Counted from the first letter of the stretch, positions 23,691-37,769 are shown. The stretch is 64,000 nucleotides of DNA from Balaenoptera acutorostrata (GCF_949987535.1 NC_080081.1:34016428-34080427), one strand, 5' to 3'. The notes: a model not told the origin generated them from the letters alone. Numbers and translations are program-made.

Positions 23691-26600
23691 CATTTAACAG
23701 GAATATGAAAAAAATGGATATTGAATTATGTGAACGCAGTTAATTTTGCATGTTTCCCAAAGAATATTAAGACTTCCAGTCACCTATGAAATAACAGCTG
23801 CTTTCAATTATGTACTAATTTGAATAAACCAACAATAATGCAGGGAAGGTGTATGAGACAGAGGAAAAGGTTAGGTAGGCTCATAAGCAGTCTTTCTCTT
23901 CTAGGCTGAAAATCTCAATAGCTCTGTCAGTGGGCCAAGGAGTGGTGATTTCTTTCATGTTCCTGATTGCAGAGCAGAGCTTGTTTCTTCGAATGTGTCT
24001 GCTAAGCCCATGTTGCTGTGTTGAAAGACTACGTTTGTAGCCGAAAGGTTTTTTCATGTCACTACAAGGGTGTTCCAACCTGCCACTGCCTTTGACATGC
24101 CACTGACATCCCCGCAGATTTCCTTCCCTGCTCTTTCCATTAACATAAAAATTGTGAGACTTGGTCTAAAGATATGTTGGGGCTAAACAGAAGACTTTGG
24201 TTGGACAACAGGACGTATAACAGTAGCTACTTTGACCATTTGTGTGTTGTTAGATGTTTACCCATTTCCCAGGACTGCACAAGTCAAGTGGTATGAGAAG
24301 GCAAGCCAGAGGGTAGCCCCAGGGCAGATCTGATGCCACCAGATGATTTGAGCCATTGTTACCCAAATTTTCTCACTTAGTGAGATTTTTCCTTCTACCC
24401 AATACAAGGTTGCATGGAATTTTAAGCTCAGACACAAAATTTACGGGTGAGTATATTGAGACTGGGCAGTTTTACTGGATAGAAATCTAAACAGATGGCT
24501 TTCCCTGAAAAAGCAAATCTGCTGGTTGAACCTGGCTTGTACCCTGGCTGACTGTGTTGGCCACTAAGGGATTCAGAATCCCTGGAGAGGACCCCTGAGC
24601 AGTGTGTCAATAGCCACAGCATGACCATCTCTCAGTGGCAGAATAGATGGCACCACTGCTGTGGCTCTTTTGGGATTAGAGTTGGACCTTTTAAAACACC
24701 CTTGACTCACTTTTTATTTTTCCATCTCAAAGTTCATAAATCACACCCAGGATCTTTCCAAATAAAATACATGCACAGAAGAAAAGTTTTTATTCTGGGA
24801 AGACACAGCAAATCCTGCCAAACCTTACTAGCACCCTGGCAATTCAATTAGATTGAAATGAGCCCTAACTGATAACTTGATTCTGACTATAACATTCATT
24901 CTCAGGCTATGACCGCTCACAAAAACAAACAAACAAACAAACAACATCCCCCCAAAAAAACCCTTGAGTATTCACTTTCTCAGGGATTTTTTTCCTTGAC
25001 CTTATGTTATCAGTAAGTGCTTTTCCTTCTGTGATGTACCAGCAGGTCCAGCTTCATGAGTTTGCAGCCTGGGTGACCACACAGTGTCCCATGCTTAGAA
25101 GGGCCTCATGCTTGTTTTAATGCTTGGCTGTTGCTGTTTTAAAATTCTCAATAATTTTTTTAACAGGAGGCCCTGCACTTTCACTTTGCATTTGGCCCTA
25201 TCCTGGTCAGCATGCTGGGTTACGGCGAAGCAGAGAAGGAATTTTTTGGAAGGATAGTCATGGTTAATGGTCAACAGCAAACCTCAAGACACAGTCTGGA
25301 AAGACGCTAGGAACTACTGGACACTTCAAATCCCAGTCCAGATCCTGCCCCAGGGAATGGGTCGTTAGACAGTGCTGCTGTCCCCATTGCTAAACACAGG
25401 GCACCACTGCCACTACCACCAGGGAAGGAGCCTAAACAGTGCCTGCTTCTTTGTGCCACTTACTCCCAATTCATACTCCCGGTTGGGAAACTCTCGGTTG
25501 CCGAGCATAGGTTATCATGTCTGGCCTAGCTACTAGAATTGAGAGAAGAAATAAATGTGCTCTTGCATCTTCTATGTTGAGAATGACCCTGCCAACTACC
25601 AGACCCAAAGAGTGATACATTCCCCAGTATCAGTGAATAGGAGATGGTTCACATCCTGAACAGCCAAAACTCAATGAAAGAAAGGAATAGGTGTTCATCT
25701 CACCTAACTTCTAAGGGTCTGTGCTTTTAGGTTCTCTAAACATCTGATCAATCTTCTGCTGTGTTCTTTTCTAGATGTCCTTGCTGGTTCTTTCAAGGTC
25801 TTTCTCCCAGAGCATTCTACCTTATTTTTGATTCTTGCTTACATATGTTTCTGGGTGAACTCTTCTCTACGTGGCTGATGACCCTGAATGCCTCTGGAAT
25901 CAACTTACTCACGTTCCTCTCCCATGCTCTCAACCTCCCTCAGAACATTTCTATGCAATATGATTGAAGTTTGGAATCACTCTTAATATTCTAGTTCAAA
26001 TAAACCTAATTCAGTTACATGACAGCCTAGAACCACAGTGAGAGTTATCACCTAGTGTGTTCCTGAAAACAGAACTCTTTTGGTATCTAATGCTATAGAG
26101 ACAAAACATCTTTATACCTATTATTAATCTAAGGAATGGAGTTTAAATAGTGAGGAGACTAATTAGGAATATCTGATTTTGATATTTCTCCAGGGCGATT
26201 ACACAGGAGAAATGCAATCGTTTCAACTCTTCAGCTGGGATTTTGTGTTTGAATATTTGTTCTAGATCCATATATTGCAGGATATTATATTTCTTCTGAA
26301 ATTATTAGAGAATTTCTTTCAGTTATTTTTGCACTGACTACATACTTATTGAGCCTTGGATAAAGTCCTTTTAATTTACACATCATTAAGAAGTCCATGC
26401 AGTATCAGGTTCAAAAGGAGGGCAAGGCAGGTTCAAATAAACTTTACATAAGTCAAGGAGTGTGGCCATTCTGCTTTAATTTCACCGTTTTTCAGGATCA
26501 TATTACATTTTACCAGGGCCTGTCTTAAGGCTCTGTCTTGTCTCCTTTCTGAAAAGTACGAGAAAAGGAAGACAGATGAAGGTGGAATCAGAGGACAGTA

Positions 26601-27037
26601 AAGAAGGATAAAAAACACCAAAGTTAAGACGTCGTCACAGTTTTTCCACTCACTTTCTCTCACCTTGTCTTTCTTAGCTCCTGAAGCATGAGCCGTGAGC
26701 AGAAAAGGTGACGAGGTTTCAGTGCATCACATACTAACAAGCATTCCTTAACTCTACTTCTCTCCATACTTTTATTAAAGCGAATGTATTCTGTAGAATG
26801 TTTTCCCGAAATTGATGATTTAAAATTTAATTTGGATATAATCTCCAAAATTCAATATTTTTACTGCTCCCTACTATACAATTTTTAGTAATGATAGAAA
26901 ACATTTTAAATGCCTTTCTGTGAACAGCTTTTATTTTCACGGTATATGTTTAATCTACTCACAGGTGTTTATTTAAAAACGTCACCCATGAATACTTTAC
27001 GTTTCGTGCAATATTTTAGATATTAAATCAGTATTTA
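23691..27037. other. Non-coding DNA, no recognised gene
   Basis: No coding, RNA or clear mobile signal. An (AAAC)n simple repeat lies at about 24920-24945. Short frames (60-80 codons) lie on both strands without motifs. Confidence 0.5.
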
Positions 27038-27360
27038 AGAACTTGCAAGGGGGCTTCCCTGGTGGTGCAGTGGTTAAGAATCCGCCTGCCAATGCAGGGT
27101 ACACGGGTTCGAGCCCTGGTCTGGGAAGATCCCACATGCCACAGAGCAACTAGGCCCGTGAGCCACAACTACTGAGCCTGCGCGTCTGGAGCCTGTGCTC
27201 CGCAACAAGAGAGGCCGCGATAATGAGAGGCCCGCGCGCCGCGATGAAGAGTGGCCCCCGCTTGCTGCAACTAGAGAAAGCCCTCCCGCAGAAACGAAGA
27301 CCCAACACAGCCAAAAATAAATAACTTAATTAATTAATTTTAAAGGAAAAGATCTTGCAG
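27038..27360 (+). mobile_element. Full-length CHR-type SINE
   Basis: It starts at about 27050 with 'ggggcttccctggtggtgca', has a B-box-like 'gggttcgagccctgg', the GC-rich CHR body (about 27180-27290) and a short AATAAATAA/TTAA tail near 27318-27345. Flanks 'agaacttgcaag' and 'agatcttgcagg' are imperfect target duplications. Confidence 0.92.
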
Positions 27361-29095
27361 GAAGTCTCATTACTCTAGGAATAATTGAACAGAATATGGA
27401 CCAGCATACAGACTCCAACAATTATGGGACATAACAACTAGAAGAGTATTTAAAACAGAAAAACACATCAGGCGCATAACACGAAGGTGCAAATTTCTGT
27501 TTTTTTACACGCATTTCTTTATCTCAGTTATATGCTTGTCTTTTCCAAGGGAGCTTAAAGACAGAACACTGCAGTGAGAAGGAATGAGAGTGAGAGAATT
27601 CAGCTACAATGCTACTCTTTAAATGGAGTATATATTTTAGCAATTTCTAACACTAAAATTTTAGACTTTGGTTCCATGAGACTTTGGGTGATAAATTATA
27701 TGCACTCCCTTATCCCCATTCCCTCCTCTCTCCCAGTAGGGACAATCTCTAATAATCAGGAAATGTTTTTCATCTCTTCCATCAATTTTGATTTTAGGAG
27801 ACTCCATTGGCTTCCACTGTAGGCTGTTAAAATTGAATGAAAACTGAATAAGTAACTACAAGATATTTTGTTTCTTAAATTAGGTGTGGCAAGCATGCCT
27901 GTAAATTGTCAAAGGAATTAAAACCATATTAATGTGTTATTCAATTTTAAAAATAACTCCTCCAAATATTGCAGTGAACGAACAGCTCATTAGTGGTGCC
28001 TTTTCTAAAGAAAATAATGTTTTTCTTTCATTGTTTTCTTGGAAGGATTACCTGTTGGTCTAAAATTGGTTGTAATATTGAAAAGAGTATATACAACAGA
28101 ATAGTGTATTGCAGGTCATATAGTCCACACCATAAAGGGATCAACTTTTCCAGGAAATGTGGTCAAGAAGCCTTGCCCAAAACTTCATGTAAATTTGTAA
28201 GTGAAAACAACTTTTTTGATAATAAAGAACTGTTACTCAAAACTGCTTGGTATATTTTTAGCTCTATGTCAAGAGTCTTCAAATCACAGCTCTGTGTCTA
28301 TTATTTATACTATACTATCATTTCTAATATTGTCTGCACTTACTTTAATTCCATGTGTGGAATTTGTGGATGTTAATTGTATTTAATTGTCCCCAACTTA
28401 TCTGATTATAGCAAGCAGATCATTCTGAAATAATGCTCCACAGTAACGGAATGTTCTACAATAAATACGTGGTGGAGATTAGCCATTGAGGTTTGTCCGG
28501 TTTCTCATAATTCAACTTATCAAAAGTGAAGGAGGATATAGTCCTGCTGAATTACCACTGAAGCGCTCAACACAAATCATTTTTCCCATTTCCACAGAAC
28601 CAGGTGACACTCCCCGAATAAATTATAATTTGAGTAGTGTTCTGTATGTAAATGCTGTTTGCTCTTTTCTTTTTTTTTTTTTAATCCTGAGAGCTAGACT
28701 TTGCTATGAACTAAAGAAGGCCATAGGGGCTTACTAGCCCTATGGGGGTCACAGGGCTGATCCAACAAGGCCTTGGTGATGATGGCTAAAATGACATTTT
28801 GATCAAGTGGGAAAGTTTCCTTCCCAGCTTGTCAGATAACAACAGAATCGTCAGCAGTATTTCCTTAGAGATGGCTGCCTCTTTTTTACAGTGTTTGAGG
28901 AAGAGTCATCAGGGCTTGGAGTGATGTAAATAATAACTATCTCTGGAAAATACAATTTTTAAAATATTGCTATTCATTAATTAGTGTATAAGTGATGGTC
29001 TTGCAAAAGGATGACCCATTATAGATTAAAAGATGTTTGATAAAAAATGGCTGTTAAAGTTGAAGAAATATTTAACCTTTCAGGAACCAATGGGA
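27361..29095. other. Non-coding DNA, no recognised gene
   Basis: The 127-codon plus-strand frame at 27993-28376 is Cys/Phe/Ser-rich without a recognisable domain or transcription context, and I do not support it as a gene. A T-run lies at 28670-28682. Nothing else stands out. Confidence 0.45.
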
Positions 29096-29099
29096 TACA

Positions 29100-29910
29100 A
29101 ATTCAAATAATACATGCCAGTTTCCTTTATTAATTTTGTGAAGCTTGTAAAAATATACAATGTTTATTGCTGACAAGAACGTTGAAAAATTAGGTACTTT
29201 GTATTGTGCTCTTGAGAAAGTAAAGAGATACATTTTTTAAATGGAAAATTGGCAATACAAATCAAAATTCTTTAAAATGTTTAATATCCTTTGACCCCAG
29301 GAATTTATCCTATTGCAAATTATTTCAATTTTAAAAATGTATTCTAAGAAAATAATTAGGGATATACACAAAAGAGTATATATAGCACAATGCTTATATA
29401 AAATAAGACCAGAGAGATATATGCCAATGTTTACTGTCAGTAGAATGGACAAATAAATTGTGGTATATTCCACAAAAGGATATTATAATACAATGAAAAT
29501 AAATGAAGTGTAGCTACACAGAACAATATGAAAGAATCTTACAAATACAACATTGAATAAAACAAGTAAGAAACACAAGACTACGTACAGTGTGAGTTCA
29601 TTTATATACACTTCAGGAACTAATCAATAGCATTAGGGATACATATATGGATGGTAAACAAAAGGAAAGCTGGGAATAAGAGTGACACAATTCAAGATAG
29701 TGGTGACCTTCGGGGAAGAAGGAAAAGGTTACGAAAAGAAAGAGACACACAAGAGACACATTTTCTGGGGTGAAAATAATGTATGATTTCTTGACCTGCG
29801 GAGTGGTTACATGAGTATTCACTTTGTATCTGTTTGCCAAACTGTAAATATAGGTTTTATGTACATTATATGACTATGTTATTTTTCATTTTCGAAAAAA
29901 TGTTTAATTG
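29100..29910 (+). mobile_element. Old LINE-1 3' end region
   Basis: A plus-strand order typical of old L1 3' regions: 'tgaccccaggaatttatcct', 'aataaattgtggtatattcc', 'aaagaatcttacaaatacaa', 'aagatagtggtgaccttcgg', then an A-rich end near 29900. No open frame. Confidence 0.7.
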
Positions 29911-31047
29911 ATATCAAAGGAGTTCTCTGGTTGCAGGATTTCATTGTAGAAAATTTACAATTTCTACAATGAAGAACTGTCACTTTAAAATTAGGCCCTC
30001 CTGAGGATTTTACCATAGTGTTAACTATGGGGCAAGGATTGCTCCATGTGTATTCTATCGTGCTTAGTAGTTTGGTGACTATAGCAATTTAACGTCAATA
30101 TGAATTTCTTGTTGAAGGAAATTTAGGGAACTGTCTTATCAAGCTCTAAGAAAAGAACACAACATTCAGGAAGTCGATAGCAAAAGGGACCTAAGTGGTA
30201 TGATGGCTTAATTACACTAGTGAGAAGTCTAGGATAGAATTTCTATTTTAACAGGCGTATGTATTTTCCTTTATTTTAAAAATTAAGTGGTCCTTATTAA
30301 CTAGTTTTTGTAGTTGTGGTCTTCAAATATGAAAGCAAACAACTTGGTAAGATGTAACATATTTTCATTTAACCAAGAATTATCTAAAAAAGTGACTTTA
30401 AATAAACTGCGTAATTGATATTGTCTTGATATACACTATTTTTTTGCCTTGAAGGCCCAAAGTGATTTGGTGTCAAGAAGCAGACAATTCTTCTCAAGAG
30501 TATTTGTCCCTAGTGGAAGAGGCAGGAAAATGGAGAGGTTGTATCTTTCCCCTTTCAGGAAGCTAATTGAGCTCTGCCTCTCTCTCTCTCCTAGGACCAG
30601 GGCACTGGGAAAGGTAGCACAGTGTGTGCACTGCACAAAGGCTCGGGTGTTTAGAGGCTATAAAGTCTGGTGGATTTCCACTAGTATAGGCCTGGGCTCT
30701 GCTCCAGCATTGTGCTGTCTCAAGCAGAAAGAGATTTTATTCTTCTTTTGAAGGCTTTATTTATTTATTTATTTATTTCTAATTTATCTTCCCAGGGAGG
30801 CACCTTTTAAAATCTTAAACTAAGATTCCTATAGGGTAACATCAGCTGTGCCTATGACTCTATCTGGGTATCCAGCAGAGTAGTGTTGTATTGTATTGAG
30901 ATGGTTCACTGAGCTTAAATGAAAATACAGTATTGAGAAACTTCATTATATAACTGGGAGCCACACAGAGACATTTGTAGAACTAACATCTAGAGATGGC
31001 ATGAGTCAGCCAAGTTTAAGTCAGGGCTCTTGACTCCCTAACCAATA
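29911..31047. other. Non-coding DNA with a (TTTA)n tract
   Basis: No gene seen. The 100-codon frame 30449-30751 has no motif. The simple repeat (TTTA)n is at about 30752-30778. Confidence 0.5.
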
Positions 31048-32095
31048 CTGTGTCTATTGAATTGGTTTCCTATTTCTGCTATAAGAAATTACCATGAACA
31101 GTGGCTTAAAACTGTACACATTTATTCTCTTACAGTTGTGGAGATAAGAAGTCCAAAATCAGTTTCATTGGGCTCAAATCAAGATATCCTCAGGGCTGTC
31201 CTCCTTCCCAAGGCTCTCAGAAAATCCATCTTTTTGCATTTTCCAGCTTCTGGGGCTGCATTTCTTGTATTCATGTCCTCTTTCTGGACCAAATGAGTAC
31301 TCTCCCAATGTAGATCTTTGTGTCTCACAGCACATTCTTTTTTAGGGCCTAAAAAGTGTCATGGGTCCCATTCCAATGTGTGTGTGTGTCACACAACCAC
31401 CAATTTTCTGACACCAGCTTCGTGTCCGACGATTCAACCCAATACCGACACTATCTACTTGAAGGTAGCATCAGATCCCACAGGTTAAAGGCTCAGTCTT
31501 TAAGACTGCGCCCACTTCAAGATGCCAATAACAAGCCCAGGTTTTTACCTGTGCTTCTGACTACTGACTATGTATCAGAGATTCCCACCACCTACAACTT
31601 GGGTTCAATAAATTTGCTAGAGCTGCTCACAAAACTCGGGAAACCTGTTCACTCCCTAGATTACTGGTTTATTATAATGGACATTAGAGGATACAAATCG
31701 ACAGCCAGATGAAGAGATGCATAGGGCAGGGTGTAGGAAAGAGTATGGTGCTTCCATGCCCTCTCTGTGCTGCTCTTCCTGAATCTCCACGTGTTCACCA
31801 ACCAGGAAGCCTTCTGAACTGAGTCCTTTGGGGTATTTATGGAGGCTTCATTACATAGGCACGGTTGATTAAGTCATTGGCCACTTGTGCTTGAACTCAA
31901 TCTTCAGCCCCCCTCTCATCGTTTGGTGTGGTCCAAAAGTCACCTCATTAACATAACAAATGACACCTTTACTGCTCTCGTCACTTAGGAAATTTCAAGA
32001 GTTTTGAGAGCTCTGTGCCAGAAACGAGATGCAGGCTAAATAAATATTTCCTATTATAAATCACAATATCACAGGACGCATTTCATCCACAGTAT

Positions 32096-32126
<31 letters not shown>

Positions 32127-32495
32127 TTTTATGGGAAACTTCTTTCTCTTTACTTAGGCCTTAGGAGGAAAACTGACTTTGGTCAGTCTGTTTAAAACAA
32201 ATCTTTGGTCTTTAAAACAAATCTTGGTCCCTCCTTCCATCTTCAAAGCCAGTAGTGCAACATTTTGCTTCAGTCTCCACATTGCCTTCTTCTCTGTAGT
32301 CAAATGTCCCTCTACCTCACTCTTACAGTGACATTTCTGATTCCATTTAAGTCCCACCTACATAATCCAGGATAATCTCTCCATCTCAAGATAACTACTC
32401 CTATCTGCAAAGTCTGTTTTGCTATATAAGAATATTCATAGGTTCTGGGGATTAGAACCTGGATATCTTTGGGGGCCATTATTCAGCTACTACAT
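31048..32495 (+). repeat. Dispersed repeat split by an LTR-like insertion
   Basis: 31048-31285 ('taagaaattaccatgaacag', 'gagataagaagtccaaaatc') and 32225-32495 ('ccatcttcaaagccagtagt', 'ttgggggccattattcagct') are the two halves of a dispersed repeat that is present unsplit at 48878-49255. The intervening 31290-32090 block has LTR-like features ('gttcaataaatttgctagag', 'tttatggaggcttcattaca') and a (TTTA)n tract follows at 32092-32132. I do not name either family. Confidence 0.6.
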
Positions 32496-32694
32496 GTGTC
32501 ATGCCCCCAGCCTGATCAAGTAGCATGGATAAGCTTGTAAATTATATACTGGAGAGCATATGCTGTTAGGTTGATTATATGTGAGATATATATGGGGACT
32601 AATTGTGAGGAAAAATAACCAAACATCATTTTACGGAGTAAATGTTTTAGAAGAATGTTTTCAAAATATCTTTGAAAAGGGAAAGGGATATTAG

Positions 32695-32870
32695 AAAGAA
32701 TATGGAATCTTCAGTCAGAAGGCTTCCAGATCCTTCAATTGACTGGTTAGGTAACTTGGGTAAGTCATTGAATATCTGTGGGACTCAGTGACTATATGGC
32801 CTTAAAATGGGGAAACTGGATTAATAACCTCTAAGGCTCCTTCTATCTGTAATCTTTGTGCATGCATTTA
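32695..32870 (+). repeat. MIR SINE
   Basis: MIR order in the plus orientation: 'acttgggtaagtcattgaat', a 'ctcagt' core, 'ttaaaatggggaaactggat', then 'ctaaggctccttctatctgt'. Diverged. Confidence 0.75.
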
Positions 32871-33519
32871 TCATTGCAGCACATTATTGAGTGCCATGTA
32901 TAAGAGCAAGCACTCTTGTAAATTGTGGAGATGTAAAGATGAAAAGAGAGTCTAGTGATACTTCTACCCCATGAGTTTATCTTAAAAGATATTGAAAAAT
33001 GAGAATGGCATGCAATATTTAAGTATTAAACAAGTATATGAAACTTAGACAAGATTCTGTGTGGATTATTTTGACAAGGAGGTAGAATAAACTGGCAAGA
33101 TACAGGAGGAGGGAGAAACATCTTTCTGCCTAAGACATCCTCTTGGTATTTATTATGTAGGAAAAAGTTTTTGAATGTAGTCAAGTTTCCAATAATTCAT
33201 GAGCAGTTTTAAATTTAATATCAGAAAAAAATTGCACTACTGTATTTTAAAATGTATAAAATTTAAATTCATTTTCTTTTATGCTGGATAATGACAGAAT
33301 TATATTCCGACAAATGTAGCTTAGGTACGAAAAAGTAAATATTTTTACCTTAAGTAAAATTTTTACAGCTAGTAGAAACTCTAGAGATCATGGCATGAAT
33401 TTCTTTTTTTTTTTTTAACAGATAAAAATGATACTCCGAATCTCCCAAATATTTACTAAAATAGATAATAATAAAAACCTAAATGTCTTTTTCTCTCATG
33501 TCACTGTTGTTAACGTAAA
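32871..33519. other. Non-coding DNA, nothing recognised
   Basis: AT-rich unique-looking sequence with a T-run at 33407-33416. No supported feature. Confidence 0.5.
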
Positions 33520-33990
33520 GCAATAAAGCAGCCAGTTACTTTACCAGCAAAATAGAGCAGCAAAGAATTGCAATTAAAAACATGCAACTATGGTGAACCA
33601 CATGCAAGTCCTGCAAGTCCTGGTAAAGCAAAGGAGAGAAAACTTTTTTATAGAGGAGAAAGGGAAGTTGGGAGGGGCTATTATAAACAAAAAGTCCATT
33701 GGAGAGAACAGGGATTTTGAAGTGTAGTGGCTTTTCATTGGCTGAAAAGTTGTGACAGCCTCTCATTGGCTTAGCTGTTGCCAGGCAAGGAGAAAACTTT
33801 TCTTTCTCCTGCTGGCAGGAGTAAAGTGGAATCACTTCCTGCCAGAGGTTCAAGGTAGTCTCTTCCTGTTCCGATCTGTATTGACTATGAGTGACACATG
33901 TGTGAGAACTCCCCCTCCTGAAGTCCCAACTCCATTTTAATATGGCTCCCCTTTACTAATTTTCACAATATTTTCCCCCTATAAAATATT
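33520..33990. repeat. Possible solo LTR (weak)
   Basis: The block contains CCAAT-like 'cattggctg' twice (33736 and 33765 areas), a purine-rich 'gaggagaaagggaagttggg', and a 'ctataaaatattg' TATA-like box near 33980. This resembles an old retroviral LTR. No clear termini or duplications were found and no coding remains. Unique sequence is an equal alternative. Confidence 0.25.
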
Positions 33991-34199
33991 GCCCCTCTCA
34001 AATTAGAGGAGCTATGAATTGCTTTAAACATATCATATCTGTAAATTAATTCAGCATTAATTTAAGTCCTCAGGAAATCCAGCAAAGAGCAAAAAATAAC
34101 AGATTAACAATATCGTGAAATTTTTATTATATTATTGACAATAATTATGCTTTCTTGCCTGTGACAACATGAAACCAACTATTGTAGTGGGGAAAAATT

Positions 34200-34330
34200 G
34201 ATAGCAAATCAGGAAGCCTAAATTCTCACCTGATCTGCTCTTTGCTAAAACTGCAACCTTGGGGGAAAGTGTTTAAATTCTCAGACCTCTGTTTCTTCAA
34301 CTGTAAAACAAAGGAGTTGAATGAAATGAA
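34200..34330 (+). repeat. MIR SINE fragment
   Basis: 'aaccttgggggaaagtgttt', then 'cagacctctgtttcttcaac' and 'tgtaaaac' follow the MIR core order in the plus orientation. Confidence 0.7.
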
Positions 34331-34547
34331 CTTGAGTTAAAAATGTTAGGATGACTCCTTGAAGTAAAGTGTAATGTGAAATTCAAAACAGAAGTAAGGA
34401 GCTCACAGAGAGGTAAATTGAGGCTCATTAATCAGTCTAGATGTTCTTTCTTGGTGGGAGTCCTGTCAGGAATTGATATCTTGAGATATAAGCTTAAAGA
34501 CAGGATTTCAAGGAACTTGACTGGCTTATTCCACCTCTTATTTCTTT

Positions 34548-34600
34548 TAACCATTTTTCTAAAAATTGAATTATAGTTGATTTACAATGTTGTATGGCTT
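34548..34600 (-). mobile_element. Tiny LINE-1 3'-end remnant
   Basis: 'aattatagttgatttacaat' is the reverse complement of the terminal L1 sequence seen at 58.65 kb ('ttataaatcaagtatacttc' region). It is only about 50 bp, with no visible duplications. Confidence 0.5.
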
Positions 34601-37600
34601 ATTCTGTCTTTTACCCTCAACACCTACCATGGGGCATATTACTATGAAGTATTGTATGAATCTCATACTTTAAAACCTAGAGAAATTTTGTTTTTAATAC
34701 CATCACAGTCTTCCTTATCCAACAAGTTTTATGATATTTAGGGGGAGGTACTGTTGAATTCTTTTTGCATTGTGGAAATGAAAGATGGATTTTCGTCATT
34801 CTGTTTTTAATTATGGCTATTTCAGGAAACATGTCTATTGCCCACAGACCATTGTTCTTTGCATTTGGGCATTTATTTATTTAATTCTATATGTGACATG
34901 CTCTTCGTGTCTCATTTGAGGAGGAGCCTAAGGAAAAGAGAATAGTTCTATTTAAAAGAGACTTACTTAAAAAAAAAAAGACATTCACTGTATTGAGATG
35001 TTCACTGAACAAGCCTTTGCTACACTCCAACTGAGGTTCACACCAGGTGAAAGAGTCATTGTAAGACGTCTAAAATCCATGAAAAGCATATATGTTGAAT
35101 CTTTTATTTTTAACACTATGTTAGTTTCATCTCTTCCACTTAAATTTTCTTTTTTCTGTTTCTAAAATGGCCATATTATTCAGAACAACACGCCATGGGA
35201 AAAAAATCCCCCAATACACTAGAAAAAAAGATCGAAGAAATTTCATTGCAAATGAGACCATGACACCAGTGATTTAGATGGGATAGCATGTTCTGGGATT
35301 CAGCAACGAGATAACAGCTCCCTTGGCTTCTGCTCTTGGAGAGGTTTGAACTATTTTGGCAGCTCCCTGGCATGATTTAGGGCAGTGATTCTGGCGTGCT
35401 TTCTCACTAAAGCGGAGACAGAGCAGTGCGGGAATGCATGAAAGGCTGGCTTGCCATGGATAGAATAGCTGTGGAGAAATTCAAAGAGCCATTTAAACTT
35501 GTAGTCAATGATTGAAGTTTTCATAGTTTGGTGGTTGAAAATAAGAGACGTATCAAAGCAAGGCAACCATTGGAGGCAACACGTACTTAAGAAAATTATT
35601 GTAGAGTTTTGTCTAGAGTTTAGTAACTAGATAGAAAGTGCTGGTCCCTGTACTGGAAAGGCTAACCAGTTGATTGTGCTGGAATATGAAGCTGAGTTTA
35701 TAAGACGCAAAGCAAGTGCTTCTGATATAGGATGTCACTAGATGTCACTCTGGATTTCATTATCTGCTCGTCTAAAGATTTCAGCAGCTTTGCCATTTTG
35801 CTACCAATGCCTCTTGCAGAACCTGAATAGACAATGTGAAATGTGCATGAATAACAGGCAACTGCTGATGGAATGTCAATTTTTGAGTGTGTGACTTCTA
35901 TTGATCATTCATTATTGACATGAAGATCTCTAGCGTCTTTGCTTTTTCACTTGAAACTGTTTCTCGGCTAAAATTTCCAAGCTTCTGAACAGGGAGGCCT
36001 TGAAGGATGGGATGACTCAAGTCTCACAGGATGTTTTACAAAGTACTTTGACCTCTGGAAGAAATCATGGGTACTTTTCATAAAGACTCAACAACTGCTT
36101 TGAATAAAAATTCAAATAGCAACACAGGAAAGAAAGTACATCTTTTTCATATTTAAACGGGTTAATTTCCACCTAGCTAAGTTTAGGAATAACTAAGAAT
36201 CACTTTGATGAGAAAAAGGCTGGCATTTTTATTGTTATCCTTTATAAATCTACATGTTTTATTTGGTGGGCAGTTAGTAAAATTGGAGTGTCCCCCGACC
36301 CAATGGTGACAAATGACATGCTCTACAGTTTCCTGTGAGTGTGGATCTGTGATTTTATTTCTCTTAGCTTTGTATACATTAATTAGGTATACACAATCAG
36401 AGCTGAGTGCAGAGGCAGCTAAATAAACAAATGACACTGTGGAAAGGTCTTTCTGCATACTAATCATATCCTACATCTGCAAGCAAAAGCTCCATAAATC
36501 GATTTGCTCTTTCACATCAAAAGACAAACAGTGATGCAAGTCAGCAGTTCCTTTGTCAAAGTCACGGAGATTGCTGTTCTTCACAAACGCATCTTTACAA
36601 AGCTGGATTCAACCATTTGACGATTAGCATTATTGGCAACTCTTCAAAGAAGATTCATCAAGTCATTTGCAATTGGATTGGTTACCATTTTTATGATGCT
36701 GCCCCATGAAATCTAACTAAAAGTGATTGACATTTGAATTCTTGCTCAGAGGATGAAGAAACCAACAAAAGAAAAGAAGTCCTCTGATTCCATAGACTGT
36801 GCCGTGCTTGTGTGTGTGTGGGCCAGTGTGAGCCACAGGGCACAATTGGCAGGACCTGACATGAAATGGATGCTGGGTGATGGGCATCTCTAAAGGAAGC
36901 CCACAAGAACGGGTCCTTGATTTGCCATATTTGTGCTAAAAGCACAAATGCCAAGTTTCAACGCGTTTTGCAAGAGCATATTTTGATGTTCTATTTTGCT
37001 GCACTGTTTGAGAACAAAATGGCAGTTTACTGGGGAAACCTAGGTGGTCCACTCAAGCTAGTCGCTGTGTTGTACTAGTTGGATAGAGGAATAAGACATG
37101 GGGGAGGGGTAAACAAGGGAGAGGTAGAGTCTTCTCCATAAAGAAATATATCCCAAGATAGTACACCTAATGCCTACATGCTCGATAGAGAAACGAATAA
37201 TTCGGCTACTATCATGGTACCATATTAGTTATATCTAGGCATCATCAGTAACTCCAACAGCAGAGATTTTCAGATTTGCCTCTGGTATGAATCTGGAAAT
37301 TATGGTAATATTTCCTATTGAATTTGACATTTCCTGTTTTATCTTATTATTTAATGTTATGTATTCTTTAGCTGTACATGAGACACCATTGAGGGGTAGG
37401 CCATTCCTAAAATTAACTAAGGGGGATAATTCCATGACCTCTCTGGGTTATACATGATACATTTCAGGTACATAATTGAACTCTTTCCTATTTTCAAAGG
37501 AGTTCTGGCATTCATCTTGAAGGGCTTACTTATTATGTAATGTACATTATATAGATAGAGGTGTAACTTATACATTCATTTTCATATTCAAATGATCCTT

Positions 37601-37769
37601 TCAATTAAGAAGAATTTTCACTTTGGGGGAATCTTCTTAAGATTGCAGCTGAAAATATCAGAGAATTTGCTTTAAAAATCAAGTTTGTAGTCACATCTGT
37701 CAAAAGCAGTGAGTGAGAGTTATTGAGTGAGATCCAGGCTGGTCTAGGAGGATGGTGCTGTTAGTAGTG
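34601..37769. other. Longest repeat-poor stretch; no gene recognised
   Basis: About 3 kb with no repeat family that I can name and no coding signal. Frames of 94 and 87 codons on the minus strand lack motifs. A run of A lies at 34970-34979 and a (TG)n tract at 36808-36820. Repeat-poor composition makes it the most likely place for unique regulatory sequence, but nothing specific is visible. Confidence 0.4.

Noticed and set aside
27993..28376. 127-codon plus frame, Cys-rich
   Set aside because: No recognisable fold or signal peptide, AT-rich codon content like the flanks, no transcription context.
31356..31712. 118-codon plus frame
   Set aside because: Lies in an LTR-like block with no gag, protease, RT or envelope motif.
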